A stretch of 5,396 bases of DNA from JBGLNJ01 sp964353405 (GTDB lineage: Bacteria; Chloroflexota; Anaerolineae; Fen-1058). Each line of letters begins with the position of its first letter. The stretch's first letter is position 1. The notes below the pieces were generated by a model that saw only the letters and a list, made by a program, of their open reading frames with translations, did no database searches and was not told where the DNA came from. The stretch lies in NCBI GenBank assembly GCA_964353405.1, contig CAYGWJ010000025.1:1-5396 (forward strand), given 5' to 3'. Position numbers and translations under genes: made by a program. Below are positions 1 through 5,396 of the stretch, one piece after another.

Positions 1-692
1 GTGCGGCCCTGGTCGGCAATGGCGCGCGTCACGGCCTGGCGAATCCACCACGTTGCATACGTGCTGAACTTGTGGCCGCGATGATAGTCAAACTTGCGCG
101 CCGCACGGATGAGACCGATGTTGCCCTCCTGGATCAGATCAAGGAACGGCACGCCGCGCCCAATGTATTTCTTGGCGACCGAGATGACGAGGCGCGAGTT
201 GGCCGTGATGAGATGCTCACGCGCGGCCTGTCCGTCAACGACGGTGACATCCAGCTTGGCGCGCTGCTTGCCCTCGACGTGATCGGAGGCGAGCCGCTTG
301 GCAGCAAACTTGCCGCGTTCGATACGTTTGGCCAGATCCACTTCTTCCTGTGCCGTGAGCAGAGGAATGCGTCCAATCTCTTTGAGATACAACCCGACCG
401 TGTCATCGGTCTCGATGGCGGCGAGCGTGCCTTCATCCAGCTCGTCGGCAGCTTCTTCTTCTTCGGCCTCGGCAGGTTCCTCTTCAGGACGCTCGCCCAC
501 CTCGATGCTATTCTCCATCAGCATCGTAAAGACTTCGTCGAGGCGGTCCACGTCGTTTTCCGCTTCGGGGAAAACGACCATGATTTCTTCGAGCGTGACA
601 TAGCCGCGCTCGCGGCCCAGTGTCAGGAGCTGTTCTTCGTTCATCGGCTCTTCGCCGACAACCACTACCGGGTTCGCACTAGTTGTAGCCAC
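1..692 (-). CDS. rpoD: RNA polymerase sigma factor, RpoD/SigA type (3' end cut by window)
   Basis: The product is the promoter-recognition subunit of RNA polymerase, acting in the cytoplasm. The first 230 codons are present; the rest, including regions 3 and 4, lies beyond the left edge. Residues 17-65 resemble region 1.1 (LLTLGRERGYVTLEEI). An acidic stretch follows at about 67-87. Region 1.2 is at about 96-127 (VGLYLKEIGRIPLLTAQEE). Region 2 runs from about 158 to the edge, with ANSRLVISVAKKY, DLIQEGNIGLIRA, KFDY and KFSTYATWWIRQA, the last covering the -10 melting and recognition segment. The large non-conserved insert of E. coli RpoD is absent. I chose the GTG at 692 because AAGGA lies about 4 nt upstream and an in-frame TGA precedes it; the ATG at 644 is an alternative 16 codons in. 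The gene starts 63 nt after the DUF4340 stop with no evident promoter or terminator between, so readthrough from the ABC operon is possible. Family assignment is near certain; whether it is the sole primary sigma or a paralogue cannot be decided here. Confidence 0.93.
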   Translation of the reverse strand, partial: MATTSANPVVVVGEEPMNEEQLLTLGRERGYVTLEEIMVVFPEAENDVDRLDEVFTMLMENSIEVGERPEEEPAEAEEEEAADELDEGTLAAIETDDTVGLYLKEIGRIPLLTAQEEVDLAKRIERGKFAAKRLASDHVEGKQRAKLDVTVVDGQAAREHLITANSRLVISVAKKYIGRGVPFLDLIQEGNIGLIRAARKFDYHRGHKFSTYATWWIRQAVTRAIADQGR

Positions 693-755
693 TTTTCCTT
701 CTTTACAGACCAAACGGGTTCAAGACCCTACGCCATTAACGTGTTCAGCAACCGC

Positions 756-1346
756 CTACGGCGCTGTGGGTGTTGGCACGGTGAATGGAATCGGCGTTGG
801 CTCGGGCGGCACGGCGATCGGCGGCTTGCTCAAGAACTGGCGCAAATCACCTATCAATCCCCCCTCAATTAGATATACGTGCGAATCGCCGGGTTTAGAT
901 ACATAGAACGCCCCACCGCTCGGCGTCGCATCGCCCACTGAAAAGGATAACGTGCCCACCGTCGAGAGTACTTGCACGTCAAGCGTCGGCGTCACCAAAC
1001 CATATTCACTGATGCTGGCGGTTGGCGTCAATGTGCGCTGAACATAAATGCTCGCCAGTCGCGAAGCCATTGTATTCAACGCCGCCGGATCGGCCGGTTG
1101 ACCGGCGGGGCCGTTCAGCCACCAGGTTCCGCTGACATCGCGCGTGGCCGAAACCTGCGTGCCACTCACCGTGTCGCGCACTGTGATGCCGCTAATGGAC
1201 GGCAACGATACTTCCCAGAGGCTCGCCGGCCCGGACGCGGCCGGCGTGGCAACCGTCCCACCTTGTCCTCGGAATTCTATAAAGTATACTACAGTCGCCA
1301 CTAAAATGAGAAATGCAAGTAGAACCAGTGTCGTTTTCGTACTCAT
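756..1346 (-). CDS. Membrane-anchored DUF4340 domain protein
   Basis: This 196-residue protein has one N-terminal membrane segment (about residues 6-23) after a short MSTKT start, so the bulk probably sits outside the cytoplasm, anchored as an uncleaved signal. The rest resembles DUF4340: a short beta-rich opening, the W-W-L-N-x-P motif (75-80) followed by an AD-rich helix (about 84-101), the YGL..PTLDVQV segment (115-126), and a SVGDATPSGGAFYV-like strand (136-149). It ends in a Pro/Thr-rich tail (about 179-196). Many DUF4340 proteins are longer, so this is a compact version. I chose ATG 1346; the frame can also open at TTG 1352, directly after a stop. No Shine-Dalgarno sequence is visible before either. 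It sits 61 nt after the GldG-like gene. DUF4340 genes commonly follow GldG-like genes, which suggests an accessory role with that transporter. Its biochemical function is unknown. Confidence 0.82.
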   Translation of the reverse strand: MSTKTTLVLLAFLILVATVVYFIEFRGQGGTVATPAASGPASLWEVSLPSISGITVRDTVSGTQVSATRDVSGTWWLNGPAGQPADPAALNTMASRLASIYVQRTLTPTASISEYGLVTPTLDVQVLSTVGTLSFSVGDATPSGGAFYVSKPGDSHVYLIEGGLIGDLRQFLSKPPIAVPPEPTPIPFTVPTPTAP

Positions 1347-1356
1347 AGTCAATCAG

Positions 1357-1409
1357 CGGTGGTGGCGAGTGGTGAGCGTTGGCGCACTGACCACGGTCCA
1401 CCGACCACT
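1357..1409. repeat. Degenerate GTGG/CCAC repeat with inverted symmetry
   Basis: The short gap between the GldG-like and DUF4340 genes is made of repeated GGTGG/AGTGGT words on the left and their complements (ACCAC, CCACC) on the right. AGTGGT at 1368-1373 is the exact inverse of ACCACT at 1404-1409, so an imperfect hairpin is possible in the mRNA. It overlaps the GldG-like stop codon and occupies the place where a ribosome binding site for the DUF4340 gene would be expected. It has no T-tract and is not a standard terminator. It may be a member of a dispersed intergenic repeat family; that is inference. Confidence 0.4.
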
Positions 1410-2967
1410 ATCTCCTTCTCCACCATACAATTGCGCCGACGACCAACACAGCCAGCGGCATGAGAATGACGCTGATGCCAAAGACCTGGACCGACATCAA
1501 GCGGCTCGGAATCAACTGCCGCATCTCGAAAGGCTTGGGGCGGATCGTGATTTGCGATTCTTGTTCAGCCAGCCAGTTGACGCCGTTCAAGAACAGGTCG
1601 AGATTGCCCGGCTGGCGCGACAATGCGTTCATCACAAAGCTCGAACCGCCAATCACAACCAAGCGTGCCTTGGTCTGCGTGTTCGTTGCGGAAGCCGCAA
1701 TCGTCAATGCACCTTTAGCATCTTTCGGGCCGGGGCCAGGGAACCGGCCTGACGTGGCTGCGCTTGCCAGCGCAGCAAAGTCCGATGTCCCCCAGGCTTG
1801 ATCCGAAGTCTGCACCAATGACACAAGACTGATGCCAGCCGGCGGCGGCGAAGCCAATGCCAGCGAGCGCACCAGCGGGAACACTGTGGCCGTATTGCCC
1901 AGCTTGTCTGTGATTGGACTGGAACCATATTTGGCCGCGATGGTCACGCCGGGATCGGTCATTTGTGAGCTGACCGGATCGAGCACCAGGTCGTCGCGCA
2001 GGGAGATGCCGCCCTCGCTCAGCAGGCTGCCCAATCCAGCATCGCCCAGGCTATTATCTTTCGTGCCAAAACTGGCATCCACCATCGCCATCAAGCGGCC
2101 GCCGCGCGCCAGGTACGCGCGCAACACCTCCGTCTCACGTGGTTGGAATGGAGAACGCGGCCCTGCGATGATGACGAGCGACGCATCAGCCGGGACGGTG
2201 TTGGTTGTCACCAGCATGAGCGGCTTGATATCGAATCCATCTCGATCGAGTCCGCCCTTGGCAACAGCAAAGCCAACATCGCCGCCATCTTCCAGGTCGC
2301 GTTCGCCGTGCCCGGTGGTAAAGTAGACAATCGGACGAGTGGAACGGGTCACCTTGATCAAGGCCGATGTGATGTCAGATTCCGTCGGGCTATTGACCGT
2401 CACAGTCTTATCACCCGCCATGAGCACCAGCGCACCATCATAGGTGATGCCATATTGGCGCGCCAGTGTTGGCTGGGCCTCGGGGTCAATCGTCTCTACC
2501 TGGAACTTGCGGTCAACCGCGCGATATTGATCCAACAAAGTTGCCGTGTTGGAGCGCGCCCCGCCGCTGGCCGCCGTCGAAAAGCTCAATGCCGTGACGG
2601 GCGCTGGAAGGTTCTTGAGAATCTCGACCGTCTCTGGCGAAAGTGAGAATTGCTTTTCGGCAGTCAAGTCCCAGCGCTTGAATTGCTTCATCGAAAGGAA
2701 ATTGATCAACACCAGGCTGGCGATAAAGAACACCGTCATCAACAAGGTATTGCCACCGTATAGCGTCTGGCGGCTCCAGAGTCCACCCAGCACTTGTTGC
2801 GGCCGCAGGTAAACATAGACCAGCAACAGGACCACGGCCAACCCCAATGCAATGTTGCCGCCGATCAAAGTCGCGCCCAGCAAAAAATACAGGCCGGCAA
2901 AGACCAGCACACTGACCAGGGCCAGGCCCAAAACGATATTGGGTACGAGATCACGTTTGCCGTTCAT
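1408..2967 (-). CDS. GldG-like ABC transporter auxiliary membrane protein
   Basis: This 519-residue protein is the auxiliary component of the ABC system encoded with it (ABC_transp_aux/GldG-like family). Three hydrophobic segments lie at the N-terminus (about 8-30, 33-54, 72-92). They are followed by the family hallmark RWDLTAEKQFSLSPETVEIL (98-117), a large soluble region, and one C-terminal membrane helix (about 493-516) ending in WWRRR. The soluble region has the IVYFTTGHGE motif (213-222), a VIIAGP strand (265-270), a LARGGRLMAMVD segment (286-297) and a GNLDLFLNGVNWLAEQE motif (454-470). It is probably extracytoplasmic; its ligand is not known. I chose ATG 2967 because GGAGG lies 5 nt upstream and the ATG overlaps the permease stop as ATGA. 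A GTG at 2973 in the same frame would overlap the Shine-Dalgarno itself. The overlap implies translational coupling. The name reflects similarity to Bacteroidota GldG; gliding motility is not implied. Confidence 0.88.
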   Translation of the reverse strand: MNGKRDLVPNIVLGLALVSVLVFAGLYFLLGATLIGGNIALGLAVVLLLVYVYLRPQQVLGGLWSRQTLYGGNTLLMTVFFIASLVLINFLSMKQFKRWDLTAEKQFSLSPETVEILKNLPAPVTALSFSTAASGGARSNTATLLDQYRAVDRKFQVETIDPEAQPTLARQYGITYDGALVLMAGDKTVTVNSPTESDITSALIKVTRSTRPIVYFTTGHGERDLEDGGDVGFAVAKGGLDRDGFDIKPLMLVTTNTVPADASLVIIAGPRSPFQPRETEVLRAYLARGGRLMAMVDASFGTKDNSLGDAGLGSLLSEGGISLRDDLVLDPVSSQMTDPGVTIAAKYGSSPITDKLGNTATVFPLVRSLALASPPPAGISLVSLVQTSDQAWGTSDFAALASAATSGRFPGPGPKDAKGALTIAASATNTQTKARLVVIGGSSFVMNALSRQPGNLDLFLNGVNWLAEQESQITIRPKPFEMRQLIPSRLMSVQVFGISVILMPLAVLVVGAIVWWRRR

Positions 2968-3689
2968 CGCCACCTCCGAGTCTCCAGGACGCGCGTTGCA
3001 ATGAACAGCGTCAAGGCCATCACACTCACAAAGTACACAATGTCGTTCGTGTCAATCACGCCGCGCCAAAAGTTGAGTGTATGCTCAAAGAAACCCATTT
3101 GATTCAGGACCTGGGTCACCGTCGAGCTACTTGCCGCTTGACCGGCAGCACTGATGACCCACAGCATCAAGTTGATGACAAAAGCGAACACGGCAGCGAC
3201 GACCTGGTTTTGCGTCACCGTCGAAGCCAGGACGCCGATTGACATGAGCGCCCCGCCCGCCAGGAACAAACCCAGGTAGCCCGCCGCCATCGGCCCCAGG
3301 TCGGGGTTGCCGTAGGACTTGAGGATCAATCCGTAGGTCAGCGTGATGACAATCGTCAACAGCAACACAGCCAGGCTGGCCACGAACTTGCCCAGCACCA
3401 CTTCCCAATCGCGCACGGGCGACGTCAGCAAGATTTCAAGCGTGCCCATGCGCTGCTCTTCGGCCAGCAGGCGCATCGTCAGTGGAGGCGCAAAGATCAG
3501 CCACAAGAAGGCCATCGTGCTGAATTGGCCTTGCAGGCTGGGCGACGCGCCGCCCAAGGCCATGCCGGTGATCTCGAGCCAAAAGATAAAGCCCGCGACG
3601 ACGAGATATACCGCAATCGCCACATAGGCAATCGGCGAGACAAAGTACGAATAGAGTTCGCGTTTAGCGATGACCCAGATATTTTGCAT
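2964..3689 (-). CDS. ABC-2 type transporter permease (GldF-like)
   Basis: This 241-residue integral membrane protein forms the transmembrane channel of the ABC system. Six hydrophobic helices are visible at about 19-40, 58-75, 103-122, 135-155, 163-182 and 217-234. Between helices 2 and 3 is the typical ABC-2 permease coupling segment EEQRMGTLEILLTSPVRDWE (77-96), followed by VVLGKF, which normally contacts the ATPase. The C-terminal FWRGVIDTNDIVYF segment (207-220), then a last helix and a basic end (ETRRWR), match GldF-like and related ABC2_membrane permeases. The length is normal for the family. The start ATG is 17 nt after the ATPase stop, with only a weak GGA ahead of it. The stop overlaps the start of the GldG-like gene. 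The substrate and direction cannot be read from the sequence, but this family works mainly as exporters. Confidence 0.92.
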   Translation of the reverse strand: MQNIWVIAKRELYSYFVSPIAYVAIAVYLVVAGFIFWLEITGMALGGASPSLQGQFSTMAFLWLIFAPPLTMRLLAEEQRMGTLEILLTSPVRDWEVVLGKFVASLAVLLLTIVITLTYGLILKSYGNPDLGPMAAGYLGLFLAGGALMSIGVLASTVTQNQVVAAVFAFVINLMLWVISAAGQAASSSTVTQVLNQMGFFEHTLNFWRGVIDTNDIVYFVSVMALTLFIATRVLETRRWR

Positions 3690-3706
3690 GGCTTGTTCCA
3701 GTAACG

Positions 3707-4708
3707 CTAGTCGGTTGGCCGGTGAAGCACAGCCTCCCCAGCCGAATCCCCATCCGAATGATCAGGCTGGGCAACCGATTCATGTTGTTCAGACGGCTCT
3801 TCCTTCGTCAACTGCAAGAAAATGTCCTCGAGGCTCATGCCGACCGGAGCCAGTTCAAGCAATTCCCAGCCGCCCTTGACGACCGTCGCCGCCAGTTGCG
3901 CGCGCGCATCCTTGCCAGGCTCAACCGAAACCTGGTAACGGCCTTCACCCGTGGTTTCAACCGATTGAACGCCCGGCACTGCGCCAAGCGCCTTGGTGAG
4001 CGCCGCGCCATCCCCAGAGACCTGCAGCCCGATACGCTCGGCCCCGCGCAGGCGTGCCCCCAAATGCTGAGTCGTATCCTCGGCCACCAGCTTGCCTTTG
4101 TGGATGATGAGCACGCGACTGCACACCTGCTCCACTTCAGGCAAGATGTGCGTTGAGATCAAAATCGTGTGCTGTCCAGCCAGTCCCTTGATCAGCTCAC
4201 GCACTTCGATGATCTGGCGCGGGTCGAGGCCAATCGTCGGCTCGTCCAGAATCAAAACTTCCGGGTCGTGCAAGAGCGCTTGAGCCAGGCCCACGCGCTG
4301 GCGATAACCCTTGGAGAGTTTGCCGATGTTGGTGCGAGCATGGTCCTCGACGTGGGTGGCTTCCATGGCACGCTGCACCGCCGCGCTTCGATTCGGCACT
4401 TTGCGCAGCGCCGCCATGAAACCAAGATAATCGGCCACACTCATTTCGGGATAGAGCGGCACCGTCTCCGGCAAGTAGCCGATACGCCGCCGCACGTCGA
4501 GCGACTGCTTGAACGTGTCGAACCCGGCGATGGAGGCGCGGCCATCTGAAGGTGGCAAGTAGCCAGTGAGCATCCGCATTGTGGTCGTCTTGCCCGCGCC
4601 GTTCGGGCCGAGAAAGCCGACAATTTCACCTTTGCCCACGTGGAAGCTCAAGCTGTCCACTACCATCCGAGGGCCGTAGAGTTTGGTCAAGCCTTCAACG
4701 TCAATCAT
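3707..4708 (-). CDS. ABC transporter ATP-binding protein (GldA-like)
   Basis: This 333-residue cytoplasmic ATPase drives the permease encoded next to it. Walker A is GPNGAGKT (34-41). The Q-loop position reads YLPE (78-81), with Glu in place of Gln. The signature is LSKGYRQ (131-137), Walker B is VLILDE (151-156) followed by the D-loop region (PTIGLDP), and the switch histidine is in ISTH (184-187). All key catalytic residues are present. After about residue 210 comes a smaller C-terminal domain like that of drug/ABC-2 ATPases (DUF4162 type), ending in the common SLEDIFLQLT motif. The last 30 or so residues form a polar, acidic tail without recognised similarity. I chose ATG 4708 because TGAGGAGATT immediately precedes it and MIDVEGLTKLYG is the usual start of the family; the frame is open 16 codons further up to 4756 but that part is not conserved-looking. 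It is the first gene of the operon behind the promoter at 4939-4968. Confidence 0.95.
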   Translation of the reverse strand: MIDVEGLTKLYGPRMVVDSLSFHVGKGEIVGFLGPNGAGKTTTMRMLTGYLPPSDGRASIAGFDTFKQSLDVRRRIGYLPETVPLYPEMSVADYLGFMAALRKVPNRSAAVQRAMEATHVEDHARTNIGKLSKGYRQRVGLAQALLHDPEVLILDEPTIGLDPRQIIEVRELIKGLAGQHTILISTHILPEVEQVCSRVLIIHKGKLVAEDTTQHLGARLRGAERIGLQVSGDGAALTKALGAVPGVQSVETTGEGRYQVSVEPGKDARAQLAATVVKGGWELLELAPVGMSLEDIFLQLTKEEPSEQHESVAQPDHSDGDSAGEAVLHRPTD

Positions 4709-4816
4709 AATCTCCTCAGCGTTGCGAGAGTTGAATCCAACCTGGGTTACTGCCAACGGCGGCCTCTGGAGACGCCGACGTCTGACTATCAGATTATTTA
4801 GACACGCCCGGCTTAA

Positions 4817-4859
4817 CGGCAGATTAATCTCGCTTGAAAGCTACGTGAGCGAACTGCCG
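4817..4859 (-). other. Nested stem-loop in the ABC operon leader
   Basis: An outer 6-bp stem pairs 4817-4822 with 4854-4859 (CGGCAG/CTGCCG). An inner 5-bp stem pairs 4830-4834 with 4848-4852 (TCGCT/AGCGA). They are separated by an asymmetric internal loop of 7 nt against 1 nt. The internal loop is part of a perfect 10-bp palindrome, AGATTAATCT (4821-4830), which could instead be a protein-binding site in the DNA. The pairing is seen directly; its function is unknown. Confidence 0.35.
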
Positions 4860-4878
4860 AGTATTAGATAAGCACAGA

Positions 4879-4907
4879 GAGAGCACAAGGTTATGACTTG
4901 TGCTCTC
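4879..4907. repeat. Perfect 11-bp inverted repeat, 7-nt loop
   Basis: GAGAGCACAAG (4879-4889) is the exact reverse complement of CTTGTGCTCTC (4897-4907), with a 7-nt loop. It lies about 25 to 53 nt downstream of the predicted start of the ABC operon transcript. It has no convincing T-run on either side, although the minus-strand sequence after it is pyrimidine-rich (TCTGTGCTTATCT). It may be an RNA hairpin protecting or attenuating the leader, an operator, or a poor terminator; the sequence does not decide between these. Confidence 0.65.
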
Positions 4908-4938
4908 GGTCTAGTATCGTTACAACCAAGTGTGAAAT

Positions 4939-4968
4939 ACTATACAACAAAGAAAGCATCCTTGTCAA
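4939..4968 (-). promoter_or_regulatory. Sigma-70 type promoter for the ABC operon
   Basis: Reading the minus strand, a perfect -35 box TTGACA (4968-4963) is followed by an 18-bp spacer and a -10 box TATAGT (4944-4939), which matches TATAAT at five of six positions. A 17-bp spacer would give the poorer GTATAG. Transcription should start near 4932 and run into the ATPase gene. No better pair was found between here and the ATPase start codon. Confidence 0.65.
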
Positions 4969-5015
4969 GCGTCAATATTGCGCAGTCAAAATGGCGACCC
5001 ATGAACTTATGTCAA

Positions 5016-5132
5016 ATCACGGCGATTGATCTGGCTGGCATGTCAGTGGCCGCTGTGCTGCTCTACACCGCTCCTGCGTGGGTGGCGGTGACCAGCGCCA
5101 TCTTTTTGAGCGAACCTCTGACCAAACGCAAA
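5016..5132 (+). pseudogene. Fragment of an EamA/DMT-family transporter gene
   Basis: About 39 codons on the plus strand translate to a segment resembling the interior of an EamA (drug/metabolite transporter superfamily) protein: AIDLAGMSVAAVLLYTAPAW, then VAVTSAIFLSEPLTKRK. The hydrophobic helix, the LLYTAPAWVA core and the EPLTKRK end are typical of the helix pair in an EamA repeat. A complete EamA transporter is about 280-300 residues with ten helices, so this is a small remnant. The frame is open from 4893 to 5192, but the residues before about 5016 and after 5132 do not look like the family, and the early part overlaps the ABC operon promoter and leader. The break at 5132 is close to the end of the probable transposon on the right. 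The similarity is judged by eye. Confidence 0.55.
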
Positions 5133-5149
5133 ACGGATCATCTCAATAA

Positions 5150-5396
5150 TCAGGGGGAAGCCGCTTTCGGTTGCCAGGAGGCACCCAATTGACGCTGCTC
5201 GGCTTGCTGGGTAATCAAGTCCGCCAGACTGGGCATCTGCAATGTCCCTGACACGCGGTCATAGATGTACTGGTAGAAGCTCACCCCCAATTTCTTGGCG
5301 GTGGCGCCCAGCGTCATGAACGTGTCCCAGGCTTGCTTGCCCGCTGGCGTCCGTGGGCCGTAACTCACATCCCGTTTGCGCACCCGCAACCGAGCG
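5150..5396 (-). CDS. Probable transposase, C-terminal part (5' end beyond window)
   Basis: A minus-strand frame of 81 codons ends with TGA at 5150 and is open to the window edge. Its first residues, ARLRVRKRDV, are probably internal, so the TTG at 5389 need not be a start. The segment GPRTPAGKQAWDTFMTLGAT, followed by KKLGVSFYQYIYDRVSG and MPSLADLI, resembles the C-terminal tail of DDE transposases, in particular IS66-like ones where a helix with K-L-G-V-S-F and a closing P-S-L-x-x-L-I is common. No catalytic residue falls in the visible part, so the IS family is uncertain. The context supports a mobile element: the frame ends 18 bp from the point where the neighbouring transporter fragment stops. 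It could also be an unrelated hypothetical protein. Confidence 0.5.
   Translation of the reverse strand, partial: ARLRVRKRDVSYGPRTPAGKQAWDTFMTLGATAKKLGVSFYQYIYDRVSGTLQMPSLADLITQQAEQRQLGASWQPKAASP

Larger units (their letters stand above)
4709..4932 (-). promoter_or_regulatory. Long structured 5' leader of the ABC operon
   Basis: About 225 nt separate the predicted transcription start (near 4932) from the ATPase start codon. The leader holds an 11-bp perfect hairpin (4879-4907), a nested stem (4817-4859), and two small stems that share bases 4781-4783 and so cannot both form: 4770-4783 (AGACG/CGTCT) and 4781-4793 (TCTGA/TCAGA). It matches no riboswitch class or T-box I recognise; the T-box specific sequence is absent. 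It ends with GAGGAG close before the ATG. A regulatory role is inference from its length and structure only. Confidence 0.4.

Noticed and set aside
719..731. A small hairpin (GGGT/ACCC) between the DUF4340 and sigma factor genes as a terminator.
   Set aside because: The stem has only 4 pairs plus a wobble and is not followed by a T-tract on either strand.
72..872. A 266-codon plus-strand open frame.
   Set aside because: It lies opposite the sigma factor gene and the end of the DUF4340 gene, and its translation has no recognisable family. The minus-strand reading gives unmistakable sigma-70 motifs, so this is an antisense shadow.
1144..2646. Several plus-strand open frames of 110-200 codons (for example 1144-1752, 1832-2326, 2143-2646).
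   Set aside because: They lie opposite the GldG-like and DUF4340 genes, have biased composition and no recognisable domains, and are expected in GC-rich DNA opposite real genes.
4478..4489. Glu instead of Gln at the Q-loop of the ATPase (YLPE) as an inactivating change.
   Set aside because: As far as I recall, YLPE is common in GldA-like and other ABC-2 ATPases, so this is a family trait rather than damage.
3722..4549. Plus-strand open frames opposite the ABC ATPase gene.
   Set aside because: The minus strand carries every ABC ATPase motif in order; the plus-strand translations are shadows without family features.
4855..4895. A second promoter, TTGTGC with 16-bp spacer and TAATAC, inside the leader on the minus strand.
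   Set aside because: Both boxes match consensus at only about half of the positions, far weaker than the promoter at 4939-4968.
4879..4907. The hairpin as a rho-independent terminator.
   Set aside because: Neither strand has a proper run of T after the stem, and on the minus strand it lies within the leader of the operon it would stop.
4893..5192. A 99-codon plus-strand frame as an intact small gene.
   Set aside because: Only about 39 of its codons resemble a protein family, the start lies inside the hairpin loop, no ribosome binding site is evident, and its first third overlaps a strong opposite-strand promoter. It is better described as a transporter fragment.

Overview
The window looks like chromosomal DNA of a moderately GC-rich bacterium. 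The sigma factor (ANSRLVISVAKKY and GLIRAARKFDY in place of the more usual ANLRLV and GLMRAVEKF) and the GldG-like and DUF4340-like proteins suggest Chloroflexota, perhaps an Anaerolineae-like lineage. That assignment is inference from motif resemblance and no phylogeny was possible.

Almost everything functional is on the minus strand and reads from right to left. A well-formed sigma-70 promoter (TTGACA, 18-bp spacer, TATAGT; 4939-4968) is followed by a leader of about 225 nt with a perfect 11-bp inverted repeat (4879-4907) and a second nested stem (4817-4859). The genes follow in this order: an ABC transporter ATPase (3707-4708), a six-helix ABC-2 type permease (2964-3689), a GldG-like auxiliary membrane protein (1408-2967, ATGA overlap with the permease gene), a short membrane-anchored DUF4340 protein (756-1346), and the first 230 codons of a primary-type RNA polymerase sigma factor (1-692), which is cut by the window edge. 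The first four form a Gld-like ABC module: the ATPase powers the permease, the GldG-like protein exposes a large domain on the outer face, and the DUF4340 protein is a likely extracytoplasmic partner. The substrate is unknown. In Bacteroidota, related gldA/F/G genes are linked to gliding, but similar modules are widespread in bacteria that do not glide, so gliding is not claimed here.

The right end (about 5016-5396) looks like accessory DNA. A fragment of about 39 codons resembling an EamA/DMT-family transporter lies on the plus strand. It stops abruptly about 18 bp before the stop codon of a minus-strand reading frame that resembles a transposase C-terminus and runs off the window. The simplest reading is an insertion sequence abutting or interrupting a decayed transporter gene, just upstream of the ABC operon promoter.

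I do not see an undescribed defence system, CRISPR array, tRNA or rRNA. The points most worth a second look are the structured operon leader, the IS/transporter-fragment junction, and the linkage of the ABC module to a primary-type sigma gene.
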